Shown here piece after piece: positions 38,712-48,551 of a stretch of DNA of 64,000 nucleotides. Source of the stretch: Acinetobacter modestus (GTDB lineage Bacteria; Pseudomonadota; Gammaproteobacteria; Pseudomonadales; Moraxellaceae); contig NZ_BMDV01000001.1 of assembly GCF_014636095.1 (NCBI RefSeq), positions 374,610 through 438,609 on the forward strand, in the 5' to 3' direction. The position numbers were made by a program, and so were the translations under genes. Below the pieces are notes generated by a model. That model was not told where the DNA came from, searched no databases, and was given only the letters and a program-made list of their open reading frames with translations. Each line of letters starts with the position of its first letter. Within the stretch, counting starts at the first letter, position 1.

Positions 38712-38950
38712 TATTTTGGAAGCTACTAAAAAATAAAATTAACAGTCTGTAAAAGAAATCATCAACTTGACTATGATTATGGAATGGTAAGTGTAGGAAG
38801 TGAGCTATTAGCTTTCTTTCTACCTTATCAAATTTTAATTCAATATTCCTAATTAAAGATGAAGTAGATATTCTCTATATGTATATTTACTTACGAGCTA
38901 AAAAAGTCTCTAAATTATAAAATTGATTCTATTTTCGGTAAAGTAGTTTA
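38712..38950. other. Gap after the porin gene, no gene seen
   Basis: Short open stretches but no frame with a start and ribosome binding site. It marks the change from compact operons to gene-poor DNA. I see no clear terminator for the porin transcript. Confidence 0.55.
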
Positions 38951-38982
38951 TATAAAAAGACCACGTCAAGGGGATGACGTGG
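38951..38982 (-). terminator. Rho-independent terminator of the small gene at 39038
   Basis: On the minus strand CCACGTCA pairs perfectly with TGACGTGG around a 6-nt loop and is followed by TCTTTTTATA. It lies 55 bp beyond the stop of the minus-strand gene 39038-39310. Confidence 0.88.
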
Positions 38983-39037
38983 CGAAAAACTGAAATATGT
39001 AAAACTAAATTTACACAGCATAAAATCAAGCTATGTA

Positions 39038-39310
39038 TTAACTTTTCGCAATGTTATCGAGCAGTTCTGGTTCCAACATAAAAAAATCTCGTCCAAAATT
39101 TTCCAATGGAATATCAGAAAGGTTAATTTGGTATTCAATATCACCGTTAAAAAAACTTTGAGATTTTTGTATTGAACGTTCCCAACCGAATTCCTTACCA
39201 CATTGCTTGAGCAAATATTGATAAACCTTTGCATCATTGACTCTTAACAAGAATGCATCATCAGATAACTGATGTATCGAGACATTTTCGGAATATTGCA
39301 CATCAATCAT
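39038..39310 (-). CDS. Conserved-looking hypothetical protein, 90 aa
   Basis: I do not recognise the family. It is an acidic cytoplasmic protein without signal or membrane segment. It has segments such as SIHQLSDDAFLLRVNDAKVYQYLLKQ and a C-terminal FFMLEPELLDNIAKS. It is likely a real gene: a near-perfect ribosome binding site AGGAGGT lies six bases before the ATG and a clean terminator follows at 38951-38982. It is monocistronic in otherwise decayed DNA. Confidence 0.72.
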   Translation of the reverse strand: MIDVQYSENVSIHQLSDDAFLLRVNDAKVYQYLLKQCGKEFGWERSIQKSQSFFNGDIEYQINLSDIPLENFGRDFFMLEPELLDNIAKS

Positions 39311-40947
39311 GATCTACCTCCTAGAATGAATGATCAAGTGAATATTAGTTATCATTATAGATAATTGCTTCTTATTCAACCATTTTTTAATATTTATTTA
39401 TAGTTATTAAATATTTAAGTCATATTTTTGACATAAACAACAACATTGGAAGTGATGTGGCGAAAATTGTCACTAATGCTAGCTTTCTTCTATGTCAAAT
39501 TATTACCTAAAAAGAGTAGGCCTTTAGCTGCATAAAATCAAAAAGGGCAGATTCTCATAATAATATTTCTTTCGAAAGTAATAACACTACCCTGCTTCAT
39601 TAAGATTATCAGTTGTCTAAATTATATAAAGCCGAAAAAAAACTATTGCTATATTTAAGTTTGAAACCATATTCAGGCTAACATTAAGGGCTGATGACTG
39701 AGATAAGATATTCGTAAATTATAAGCCTGCAATTTTGCAATTCACCAAATTAAAAATTCCATTCAGTTTGGAACTTGAGAAGGATTATTGTTAGTTCTGA
39801 TGTGTGAAAAGAGACTTTCACTTAGTAAACTAATAGATACTAATTAGAAATTTACCATAAATAAAAAAACGATTTATATAGCCGATTTTAGCGCTAAATT
39901 AGTCAGAACCATTGAAGAAAAGATAGTAATATTTCAGATAGCAATAACACAACTTGGTATTTCCAAACAAATACTTTCAAATTAGCATAATAAAGTAGAA
40001 GCAGGCAGACAACAATATTCACCTTATTTAGTTGCTCTGATTAAAAAATAGTAAGTTAAAAAGTAACTCAAGATTTCTGAAAATAAAACTAATTTCTAAA
40101 AAATTAGCAGTATAGTTTTCCTAAGGAAGTCAATGACGTACGTATATATGAAACAATATAGATATACATACCCAATAACATTGAAGGCTAGTTTACTCAT
40201 GTTTTAATTTAACGTTTTTATAATTGGCTTAAAAGTGCTTAACAATGAGAAGCTAAATAAATCAGCAATGAATATTATTTAAAACTATAAATTAGCAAAC
40301 CAATAAAAGCTATTATTATGTCGGTTTTACCAATAATTTATACATTTCAATATATTCCAATTAGCTAATATGCTAGTGTGTCTGATAAAAAACTTAATCA
40401 ACTCTATTGTAGGAGACATAAGTGGTTTTAAAAGAACTAAAAATGCAGCTAGTTTTACGACCACAAATATCTCAATTTTATTTAAAATATAGATTTACAG
40501 GTTAAATAACCAAGAAAGTCAACCGTGTTAGTAATGTACCAATTGAGAGATTCAAGTTATATTAGGTTCACCATAATTACTATGAAATCAGGAAATCGGA
40601 AAAGTAGGTATTATAAAATACATAGAGTTATTTCATAATCAAAGCAGAGTCCAAAAAGTTCTGGAGTTCAAAGACATCCAATTAAATAACAGAATTTTTT
40701 ATCAGTTAGCTAGATAGTGTAGTCTCCTAAGAGGAAAGTCTTCTGTAATTTCAGTACACATCAAAAATATTAATTTCATTACTTGATATGACTTAATAAA
40801 AACATTGATTTTTTATGCTAGAACTAAGTAGATAAATATTACACTTTTATGACACTTAAATTATGAAAAAAATAATATTTTCATATAGATAACTAAGTTT
40901 TATTATATTATCCTTTCATACATTCTTAAAAGTGAAGCATCTATAAA
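39311..40947. other. 1.6 kb of decayed, gene-poor DNA
   Basis: Very AT-rich, with stops in all frames. Apart from the helix-turn-helix remnant at 39872-40051 I find no protein or RNA gene. Several short runs read like protein for 20-40 codons, then break. The look is that of old mobile-element or phage sequence under no selection. The promoter of the gene at 39038 should be at the left end. Confidence 0.6.
39872..40051 (+). pseudogene. Remnant of a helix-turn-helix protein, perhaps a transposase OrfA
   Basis: One frame reads DFSAKLVRTIEEKI, ITQLGISKQILSN, a stop, then HNKVEAGRQQYSPYLVALIKK and a stop. This has the form of the N-terminal helix-turn-helix of IS-type OrfA or a related small DNA-binding protein. 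There is no start codon or ribosome binding site and there is an internal stop. Confidence 0.4.
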
Positions 40948-41181
40948 ATGAATGATACTAGTCTTTTAAATGAATTAAACTTAATGATTGATCACTATGT
41001 TTCAAGAAATGGATATAGACCTAGTCGAATTATTGTAGGTTATAAAGCTTATGCTACTCTAATGACTGATTCGAATTTTTTTAATGAAGTTACCAATTCA
41101 GCTTTAAATCCTAACAAGCGTAAGTACAAGAAGTTAAAAATTAAGGTGACAAAAGATGATAACCAACTCGAATTGGAATAG
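40948..41181 (+). CDS. Hypothetical protein, 77 aa
   Basis: I do not recognise it. The protein is small and soluble, with MIDHYVSRNGYRPSRIIVGYKAYATLM in its first half and a lysine-rich tail. The amino acid use is protein-like and lacks the Ile/Asn/Lys noise of the surrounding frames, so it may be real. The ribosome binding site is poor (AAGTGAAG, too far upstream). It could be a leftover of a phage or plasmid gene. Confidence 0.5.
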   Translation: MNDTSLLNELNLMIDHYVSRNGYRPSRIIVGYKAYATLMTDSNFFNEVTNSALNPNKRKYKKLKIKVTKDDNQLELE

Positions 41182-41230
41182 TTCAAGCATAGTCAACTTG
41201 TTAATTAACAACAGATTCAATATTACTTTC

Positions 41231-41383
41231 TCAATTGATAACAATATAGAAAGCTCTTACACCATTCTGGATAGGATCAAAGTTCACACATTTAAGATTT
41301 GGATTTTCTTGAAAAAACTCCCACATTGCATCGACTGGATTCGAATATTCAGGTCGAGTAAAATCTTTTTTTAACTCAATCAT
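41231..41383 (-). CDS. Small hypothetical protein, 50 aa
   Basis: A short frame reading MIELKKDFTRPEYSNPVDAM, then WEFFQENPNLKCVNFDPIQN, then GVRAFYIVIN. It starts 4 bp after the stop of the lipoprotein gene at 41388, as in an operon, and has good protein-like composition. No strong ribosome binding site, so translational coupling would be needed. Family unknown. Confidence 0.45.
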   Translation of the reverse strand: MIELKKDFTRPEYSNPVDAMWEFFQENPNLKCVNFDPIQNGVRAFYIVIN

Positions 41384-41387
41384 TGAG

Positions 41388-41720
41388 TTATTCACACACT
41401 ATCCCTAGCTTCTCACTATAGTAATCTGTTGTTAGCTTCAAATTATTCAATAACTTTTCTTTAGGTTCTGCATCTGTAAGCTTTAATAAAGCGGGTAAAT
41501 ACTCATGCTTATAGATGTTTGGATATTCAATGCAAAGTATCTGCTTTTGATCTTTTTTATCTGCTTTTGGATTATCTAAAGTATCTAAATAGCTAGAAAG
41601 CTTCGCGTCAGCCTCTTCAAACTTTTTATCCTCAAAGCCATTTTCATTTTTAGTTTCTGGCTGTTTTTGACAGCCATAAATCAGTGTTACCGTTAGAAAA
41701 ATCAGTGATATTTTTTTCAT
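41388..41720 (-). CDS. Small lipoprotein, 110 aa
   Basis: A typical lipoprotein signal MKKISLIFLTVTLIYGC, with the lipidated cysteine at residue 17, is followed by a charged linker (KQPETKNENGFEDKKFEEAD) and a helical domain. The domain has cysteines in LCIEYP and GIVCE that could form a disulfide. I start at the ATG at 41720 rather than the TTG two codons earlier. Family not recognised. A 50-aa frame follows directly and may be cotranscribed. Confidence 0.65.
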   Translation of the reverse strand: MKKISLIFLTVTLIYGCQKQPETKNENGFEDKKFEEADAKLSSYLDTLDNPKADKKDQKQILCIEYPNIYKHEYLPALLKLTDAEPKEKLLNNLKLTTDYYSEKLGIVCE

Positions 41721-42023
41721 ATACAAGGTGTTAGATCTTTGAGATTAAGTGAAAAATTAGTAAATGGAGTATGCTTCTAACTTTACTTTGAGAAAATTTT
41801 ATTGCTACGGGTTTGTATTTACAATCAATTCAAACCTATCCTTTTCCACAAATTGAGTTGCCCCAAACAAGCTAATCAGAATGTAGAAGGCTTTTGCCTG
41901 ATACAGGAATTGACTAGGCAAATTTAACATTTCCACTTAATTTTTATATCTAGAACTTTGGTATAAATGGTAAATAATTGTTCGTTGAGTTATATATTTT
42001 AGTTCTATTAAACTTAATAATAT
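41721..42023. other. Gap, no gene seen
   Basis: AT-rich with stops in all frames and no repeat. It probably only carries the promoter of the small lipoprotein gene. Confidence 0.5.
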
Positions 42024-42212
42024 TTAGTAATTTTTCCAAAATGCAGCTTCAATTTTAAACTCTGATTTTACAAGCAATGCACAAATAAATAGCGATAAAG
42101 CGATTCCAATAAGAACCTTATCTAAAGTTAGCATCCCAAAACTAAGAGTAACGATAGCAACGACTAGAATCGTATAGAAAGCTAATAGCCCTACTTTTTC
42201 ATTAAGTTTCAT
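42024..42212 (-). CDS. Small membrane protein, 62 aa
   Basis: Two hydrophobic helices (about residues 8-28 and 32-48) with a short charged tail SEFKIEAAFWKNY. An AGAGG ribosome binding site is five bases before the ATG. No family recognised. The composition and the ribosome binding site make it plausible, though there are no conserved neighbours to support it. Confidence 0.5.
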   Translation of the reverse strand: MKLNEKVGLLAFYTILVVAIVTLSFGMLTLDKVLIGIALSLFICALLVKSEFKIEAAFWKNY

Positions 42213-42574
42213 ACTGGCCTCTAGGGAGAATCATTCTCATTAATTGCAATAAGAATACAATAATATACTTAAAATTATATGACATTTTAGAATTTCTATA
42301 TGATTTTATAGTCAATATTACATTTTGTTTCAAAATTGTGCTGCAATTGTCTAATTCCCAACTATTGGAGAGCGATACTTGAAATAGATTTTGGACCGTG
42401 ACCCTAAAAATATAGTATTTAAAATACAAATACTGTTTACGACTAATTATCTCTAGAATATTTAAGCTAAAGTTTGTATTGTCTACCTGTAACCCTCTTC
42501 TAATATCCTGAATATAGACCATCATAAATGGTCAATAGTAAACGTTTTCTATATTATTTTTTGCTAAAATAACA

Positions 42575-42600
42575 TTAAAAAGGACATCCAAAGATGCCCT
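42575..42600 (-). terminator. Terminator after the large lipoprotein gene
   Basis: On the minus strand AGGGCATC and GATGTCCT form an 8-bp stem with one mismatch and a 4-nt loop, followed by TTTTAATG. It is about 20 bp after the stop of the gene at 42623-45040. Confidence 0.75.
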
Positions 42601-42622
42601 GTAGCAAACTATATATTCTAGA

Positions 42623-45040
42623 TTAGAATTTCATCGTTCCATTAAAAGTTAAGTTTAATCCACCATTAACAGGTTTCGTTTGTTTCATAACGACATTATC
42701 AAAAGTAATCGTTCGTGTATTCGTATTCACTGTCAAACCAGCACAAGTACCATTTTCATCCTTACAGTTAAATGCCAAGTCCTTGACAAGATTAAATGAT
42801 TGATCATATTGCAGAAATGTATATACCGTATTTTGTGTTTCGCCCATTATTTTTTGAAATCCAACACTAACTCCTGAAACTACAGCATTGGCTTTCAATT
42901 CACCACCAAAATAGGTAACGGCTCCACTGTTAGGTACTAATGGATTAAACTGAACTTGAGGTGCGCCATTAAAAAGCATTGGGTTGCCAATATGTTCATA
43001 ATAACTTGCAGGTGCGTTTGTACCTGTAATTGTCACACAACCATATGGATTGGTATTACCAGTGCATGAACCTATTGGAGTTGGGTTGGTATTATTTGCT
43101 TGATAAATCAAAGCACCATTTTTAATAGTTAAGTCCTGTTTTGCACCATTCACAATTTTTAATAGCGCATTATTAAAGGTAAATGTTGTACTACTATTTG
43201 TAGTTTTTGCAGTAATACCGCTACAAGCAGGCAATGTCCCGATACCACATGCCCATGCATAATTATTATTCTCAACAGCTACACTAACCAAACTACCATT
43301 GTTCATAATAATTTTAATATTTTCTTTTTTATCGGCATTAAAGAATGTAAACGCATCAGGTGAAGTGATCGCTGTTGCTGTAGATTTTGTAAAACCACAA
43401 AAATCACTTGGCGCATTTTTAAAACCAAGTTTGTTATCTGTACCATTAGATTCACATAATTGTGAAGATGGTGCAGCTTTTTCTCCATAAAAACCTGAAA
43501 AGTCTGCACTTTCCGCAGAATATTTACCTGTATTATCTTTAAATAATGTCACATAACCTTTATCGGTAATCACATAGTAATTTGTACCATTACTTTGATT
43601 ATTTGCACCACAAACCTCAGCAATTGTAGCTGATGTACCTTTTGCAATTAATTTTCCAGTGATCGCATCAAGACTAAAGACTACAGCACCTTTGTCACTA
43701 TAATCACCACTATAATTGACTAAATCACTGAGCTTGCCTACAGGTAGTTTTTTGCTAGTGCAAGTTTCAATCACAGGTGTGGTAATATCTTTACCAATAA
43801 CAACTTCATTCCCTTTAATAGTTAATGTTTTTTGGGATGGACTAGTCGCAACAAAAATACCTTTACATACACCTTTACTATCAGTCAATTTCCAAGGGTG
43901 CGTTGTATAAGTCTGTTGATTATGCGTTTGTGAGTTTGCCAAACTCTTTTTATAGTTCACCAACTGACCTGTGTAATTGATCCAGTCAATATTGATGGTA
44001 TCACTGCTTTGATTGATAAAATCTATATTCAAAGATTGGCCATTGGCTGATTTTAAATTTTGCTCATCTGAGCAAGCATATTCTGCCACTCCATCTACTG
44101 TGCGAATCGGTTTAGCTGTCGTCACTGGCGATGGTACAGGAATTTTTGGTGTTTCAACGTTAAATGCATCTAACCAAACCGATAAATCAGTATCACTCTG
44201 CAAATTAAAAATTGAGTTATAAAATGTACTGACCCAATTTGACCAAGCTTGGACCCAAGCACTATTATAAGTGGTCAGAGCCAATGAATTTTGTTTTGCG
44301 TCAAATGTACCATCAGAAAAATCTTTACTAAGTGCTTGTAAAATATCATAGGCTGGCTGTGTACTTGTTGCATTTAAACGTTTAGCTTCTTTTGCTAAAG
44401 TTGCCAAATATGCTGCATAAGCACGTTGTGGCTCACTGATTTGTTGATAATTAATCAAAGATGCAAAATCGTTTAACTTCACAATTGCAGGTGCATCAGT
44501 AATACTAAATTTATTGCCCAACTTTAATTGTTCGGCAATTTTTTTGTTTGCAGCATTTAAATTAGCTTGCGTCACCTGAGCACTCAATGATTGAGCATAA
44601 ACCAAAGCAGCTTCGGTAAGAGCTGTGACTCCAAGATTTGTTTGGTCTGCGGTAATAGTGGTCGCTGCTCTCAAAATTGCTGTATTTGCAGGCGCAGAAA
44701 GTGTTACTAATTGATCTGTAATTGCTTCATCTGCATAAATCAATTTTCCTTCAACACTTGGTAGAACTTCCGCAATTATCGGGTTTTTAAGTTTATTACT
44801 ATCCACTTTGAAGGTGACCGTACCATCTGCACCAATATTTTGTATATCTACTATTGCCTGACCTGTAAGTGCGTCTTTTAAAATTACACGACCTTGAGTA
44901 ATTTGTCCTAATGATGGTGTAACAGTGATACTTTTCTGACTTACTTGCGGAGATGTATTGTCTTCATTATCGCTATGATGACAAGCGGTCAAGCATAAAC
45001 TCACAATGATACAGGCACTTAATAAATTATGTTTTAACAT
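42623..45040 (-). CDS. Large lipoprotein of unknown function, 805 aa
   Basis: Lipoprotein with lipobox CLTAC (cysteine 20) and an AAGGAGA ribosome binding site. After a Ser/Thr-rich linker comes a beta-rich first domain (GRVILKDALTGQAIVDI and following) and a helical segment around residues 120-300. A long region follows with many short strands and paired cysteines of the type CxGxF or CGANN, as in secreted, disulfide-bonded surface proteins. I do not recognise a catalytic motif. It is downstream of a NarL-type two-component pair on the same strand, with a palindrome in between at 45106-45124, so it may be their target. Confidence 0.75.
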   Translation of the reverse strand: MLKHNLLSACIIVSLCLTACHHSDNEDNTSPQVSQKSITVTPSLGQITQGRVILKDALTGQAIVDIQNIGADGTVTFKVDSNKLKNPIIAEVLPSVEGKLIYADEAITDQLVTLSAPANTAILRAATTITADQTNLGVTALTEAALVYAQSLSAQVTQANLNAANKKIAEQLKLGNKFSITDAPAIVKLNDFASLINYQQISEPQRAYAAYLATLAKEAKRLNATSTQPAYDILQALSKDFSDGTFDAKQNSLALTTYNSAWVQAWSNWVSTFYNSIFNLQSDTDLSVWLDAFNVETPKIPVPSPVTTAKPIRTVDGVAEYACSDEQNLKSANGQSLNIDFINQSSDTINIDWINYTGQLVNYKKSLANSQTHNQQTYTTHPWKLTDSKGVCKGIFVATSPSQKTLTIKGNEVVIGKDITTPVIETCTSKKLPVGKLSDLVNYSGDYSDKGAVVFSLDAITGKLIAKGTSATIAEVCGANNQSNGTNYYVITDKGYVTLFKDNTGKYSAESADFSGFYGEKAAPSSQLCESNGTDNKLGFKNAPSDFCGFTKSTATAITSPDAFTFFNADKKENIKIIMNNGSLVSVAVENNNYAWACGIGTLPACSGITAKTTNSSTTFTFNNALLKIVNGAKQDLTIKNGALIYQANNTNPTPIGSCTGNTNPYGCVTITGTNAPASYYEHIGNPMLFNGAPQVQFNPLVPNSGAVTYFGGELKANAVVSGVSVGFQKIMGETQNTVYTFLQYDQSFNLVKDLAFNCKDENGTCAGLTVNTNTRTITFDNVVMKQTKPVNGGLNLTFNGTMKF

Positions 45041-45105
45041 CTGATTCTCCTTAAATTATTTCGTATTATTGGAGATCACAATATCGCTATTTTATTTTTA
45101 GTCGT

Positions 45106-45124
45106 ATCCCCTGTTTAAGGGGGT
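45106..45124. promoter_or_regulatory. Palindromic site upstream of the large lipoprotein gene
   Basis: ATCCCCTGTTTAAGGGGGT, with CCCC/GGGG arms around an AT-rich centre, is 66 bp upstream of the lipoprotein start. A close relative is found at 61211-61228 and a similar palindrome at 59947-59962. It may be an operator for the LuxR-type regulator next door. Confidence 0.45.
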
Positions 45125-45305
45125 GAAATGAAAAAATTGCTTAGACTACTTACAAGCATGTTATCGGCTAATCAACATTAAGGTATGACGTATTTTTCAA
45201 TTTTATGAATGATATTTATACATTCATCACAATACAACTCTGCCCAAATGGATATCTGTTGATAAGATTGAGTTAAAAGTCTAAATAATAAAACAGAACT
45301 AGTAA

Positions 45306-45971
45306 TTAAATTAAGCCATATTGCTTAGCTAATAATGCTGCTTCAGCACGAGAGGATATTTGTAATTTCCTATAAATTTCTTTCACATAACCACTGACTG
45401 TATGACTGGAAAGCCCTAATTCATAAGCGATTTCAGACACCTGTTGCCCTTTAGCAATATGAATTAGAACTTGCTTTTCTCGATTAGTTAAAGCTAACGA
45501 TTCTATGAGCTGTTGTTTTCTTTGATTAAGTTGTTCTTGTGTTTTGACATAGTTCAATAGTTTTTGCGTCATAGTCGGAGAAAAAGCATAAAGCCCAGCA
45601 ATCAAGTTTTCTAAATGTTTTTTAAATACAACTGGTTCTAGATCTTTTAGCAAATAACCTTTTGCACCGTGACTAATTGCCTCAAACAAATATTGATCAT
45701 CTTCAAAAATCGTCACGACAACACTTATAGTCTCAGCAGAATATTGTACTAACCAATCAATCACTTCTATTCCTTTACCATCAGGTAATGAAAGATCAAT
45801 TAAAGCCAAATCATAATGTTGAGACATTAACAAATGTTTTGCTTCATCTAAACTATAGGCTTGCTGAATGCGAATTCCTTCAAAAGTTTCAATTAACATT
45901 TGTTTGATCCATGCATTGACATCCACTATATCCTCCAAAATCAATGCCGTTTGAATCACTTTATTACCCAT
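45306..45971 (-). CDS. NarL/LuxR-family response regulator
   Basis: Response regulator of 221 aa. The receiver domain holds the acidic pair near LILEDIVD, the phospho-acceptor aspartate in LALIDLSLPDGKGIE (about D58) and a lysine in GYLLKDLE. The C-terminal LuxR helix-turn-helix is ALTNREKQVLIHIAKGQQVS and IAYELGLSSHTVSGYVKEIY. It follows the histidine kinase gene by 20 bp on the same strand, so the two form a pair. The ribosome binding site is weak. Confidence 0.9.
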   Translation of the reverse strand: MGNKVIQTALILEDIVDVNAWIKQMLIETFEGIRIQQAYSLDEAKHLLMSQHYDLALIDLSLPDGKGIEVIDWLVQYSAETISVVVTIFEDDQYLFEAISHGAKGYLLKDLEPVVFKKHLENLIAGLYAFSPTMTQKLLNYVKTQEQLNQRKQQLIESLALTNREKQVLIHIAKGQQVSEIAYELGLSSHTVSGYVKEIYRKLQISSRAEAALLAKQYGLI

Positions 45972-45991
45972 TTATGTTTACATTTATTTGG

Positions 45992-48121
45992 TTACAGTGG
46001 AAAGGTCAGCTCAATGCGTGAACCTTTTATTTCTGACAAACTTTGGAAATATAACGTCGCTGAGAGTTCAATTGCCCGTTCCCTTAGATTCCTAAGACCA
46101 TTACCTTTTGTCTGCTCATTTTGCTCTGCCTCAAAACCATTTCCATCATCATAGATAACTGAAACTAGTTGCGAATCAGATATGCTTATAGAAATACTTA
46201 TCTGTTGTGCATTAGCATATTTTATTATATTACTGACGATTTCCCGCAACATAGAAATATAATTCCTATACTGTGTATAACTCAGGATAATGGACGTATT
46301 TCCAAGATTCTGTTGCCAAATAAAATCTATCCCACAACTTTGTAGACGAGTAGCAACCTCATGTTCAAACTCCTGCAAAACTATATTTAACTCAACACCA
46401 GTACCTAATAATCCACTAACGATAGTACGCATTTCAGCAATTGTCTGACGAATGGTGACTTTGATTTGATCTAAATCTTTCTGATACAGACCTGATAATA
46501 GTTTTGCGCCTAGGTCATCATGCAAATCTCGGGCGATACGATGTCTTTCTTCAAGTACTCCACGATCATAAGCAACACGGCTTTCTATGGCCTGAGTTAA
46601 AAATGGCAATAGATTCTGAATCAGTTGCTGGTCATATTCACTAAATAAACGGCGGCCTTGCTGTGGGTAGCTGAGACGAATTGCCTCTAGCCCTTCAACC
46701 TGAGGAATATAAAGCACCAAACCATTATCACCAATATGGCTGTGGTTTATTTGATTGCTGGTTTCTATATTCAATGGCTGAAATAAATCATTTAGTAAGG
46801 CTTTCCACTGTAATTGACGATCCTCCTTACTCACTGCAAAACTAACTTGTAATATTCTTTCAAATAATTGACTGTCGGATAAATTTTTACGTTGTAAAAA
46901 ATTTTCTTGTAACCAGCCTCGTAGTGGTAGCCAGACTAAACCACAAATAAGGATAGCTAAACTAAGTGAGACAAATGGACTTAACACTATAACTAAAATG
47001 GCATCGAGTAATACCAGTAAAAAAAATCCCAGCATCGAAAATAGGATTCGGAATATCCAACTTTCTAGCTCAAACAACTTGTAACGTGCTACCCCTTGTA
47101 CTACACCCACATACATTAGCAAAAAAAATAGAAAAGCATATCCTTGTGGCATTGCAGCATTAATATCTAACAAGTTTGGCATACTCACTATCAAAACAGG
47201 AATACCTGCACCCAACATGAGAGATAAACCAAACCAGCGCAAGGCAGCCTGAGCAATTGGATCATACTTTGCCTTACGATATTGCAACCAACTCAGTAAT
47301 ATAATAAGACTTAATGCAATCAAGAGCGGTACAAAAGCACCTATCGTAGGACCTACAAAAAACACTTTCAATATGTCGCATAGCCACCAACACAACATAA
47401 CAGCTATAAACGAAAGTTGTAGTGTGAGTGGCAGTAAACGAGAGCTAGGATAATTAGAAAATAGTAATACCAATACAATGCCAAACAACGCGGCACCCGT
47501 ATGGTTAAGATTGGACAGTAACTCAAATAAGGGGGCTGGTAATGCAAGTACCCGAGTACTATAAATGGCAGCTGAGAATGATGCTACCATTATGCAACAA
47601 CCAGCAACAAACAGGATAAAAGTCGTATAACGTTTATGGCTAATAGCCCAAACCCAGCCTCCAATTAAAAAACTGCAAAGACCAACTAGAATTTGTATCC
47701 AGAATACAAATGGCAAACTGTTCAATGGTCGAGTAAGTTCAACATTCAGAACAACATTATTTCCATTAGCAAAATTTAAACTGATCTGTGGTTGGCTCAC
47801 CATATTAGCAAAATGATTCTGACGAGAAAAAAACTGTCGAGTTAGCTGATAAGTTTCCAGTTGATCTGGATCTTCTATGATATCTGACTTAATCAGTTCT
47901 ATTTTATTTCGTCCATCTACACTGCTAATCGATTGGACAACCTCTCCCTTCTGAACCTTTACATGTGAGATACTGATAGTATCAATCACTATATGATCAT
48001 TTTCTAAGGCCAAGGTTAAACCAAACCATGGCTGAAAAAGTGCAATACCCACTGCAAATAATGTCAGCATTATTCCAGTGAGTAAAATTCCCCACATTGC
48101 AACAAAAGGTGTTTTTATCAT
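45992..48121 (-). CDS. NarX-type membrane sensor histidine kinase, 709 aa
   Basis: Large sensor kinase. An N-terminal helix (about residues 7-29) precedes a periplasmic region of roughly 110 residues, then some eight transmembrane helices (about 140-405), a GAF-like segment and a HisKA_3 domain with VLEERHRIARDLHDDLGAKL. The HATPase part has REIVSNIIKYANA, YDDGNGFE and GNGLRNLRERA. The multi-helix sensor part suggests it detects a signal in the membrane. The response regulator gene is 20 bp downstream and a large lipoprotein gene follows that. Ligand unknown. Confidence 0.87.
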   Translation of the reverse strand: MIKTPFVAMWGILLTGIMLTLFAVGIALFQPWFGLTLALENDHIVIDTISISHVKVQKGEVVQSISSVDGRNKIELIKSDIIEDPDQLETYQLTRQFFSRQNHFANMVSQPQISLNFANGNNVVLNVELTRPLNSLPFVFWIQILVGLCSFLIGGWVWAISHKRYTTFILFVAGCCIMVASFSAAIYSTRVLALPAPLFELLSNLNHTGAALFGIVLVLLFSNYPSSRLLPLTLQLSFIAVMLCWWLCDILKVFFVGPTIGAFVPLLIALSLIILLSWLQYRKAKYDPIAQAALRWFGLSLMLGAGIPVLIVSMPNLLDINAAMPQGYAFLFFLLMYVGVVQGVARYKLFELESWIFRILFSMLGFFLLVLLDAILVIVLSPFVSLSLAILICGLVWLPLRGWLQENFLQRKNLSDSQLFERILQVSFAVSKEDRQLQWKALLNDLFQPLNIETSNQINHSHIGDNGLVLYIPQVEGLEAIRLSYPQQGRRLFSEYDQQLIQNLLPFLTQAIESRVAYDRGVLEERHRIARDLHDDLGAKLLSGLYQKDLDQIKVTIRQTIAEMRTIVSGLLGTGVELNIVLQEFEHEVATRLQSCGIDFIWQQNLGNTSIILSYTQYRNYISMLREIVSNIIKYANAQQISISISISDSQLVSVIYDDGNGFEAEQNEQTKGNGLRNLRERAIELSATLYFQSLSEIKGSRIELTFPL

Positions 48122-48551
48122 CTATATTATTGATGCCCTAACTTTTCCATGCTCATGCATTGAAATTATTTCTATACTGTTAAAAAACTTAATGACTTCA
48201 ATCTCTGGAACCAATCAATTAGCTGCCCCAAAGATCGAATAAGTTTATTAAGTTACTTTTTCCACTCTTATTAAAGCGGTTTATTAAAATTTTGCAAAGA
48301 AATCATAGAAAATTTATAGATTAGTTAAAAATCTCTTTTATCTTAGGATCATTTTGACTTCAATCCAAGGTTTGATGTGAGTAGGTTAAGAGTTAAACAT
48401 ATTGATAAGATAAATCATCTTTTACAATAGATTACTTAGATAACAAGCAGAATTAATGACAGTTAAATTAAATGAATTCAAATTATTTTAATTTAGCTTT
48501 TTACCAATATTTTTTGTGTTTTATCCCTAAAGCACTATCTATATTCCACCA
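48122..48551. other. Gap upstream of the NarX-type kinase, no gene seen
   Basis: About 430 bp of AT-rich DNA with stops in every frame. It holds the promoter of the kinase operon at its left and the end of the gene at 48552 at its right. No repeat or hairpin stands out. Confidence 0.55.

Noticed and set aside
39872..40051. Active transposase or regulator gene
   Set aside because: No start, internal stop and no downstream catalytic part; kept only as a remnant.
40430..40505. Short plus-strand reading LKMQLVLRPQISQFYLKY, which looked like a sigma-54 (RpoN) N-terminus
   Set aside because: The frame stops after about 25 codons and nothing downstream resembles RpoN; treated as chance similarity.
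41156..41374. Plus-strand 72-codon frame
   Set aside because: It overlaps the end of the 77-aa gene and is opposite a more protein-like 50-codon minus frame; no ribosome binding site.
42202..42525. Minus-strand 107-codon frame
   Set aside because: AT-driven composition, no convincing start signal, and its tail overlaps the small membrane protein gene.
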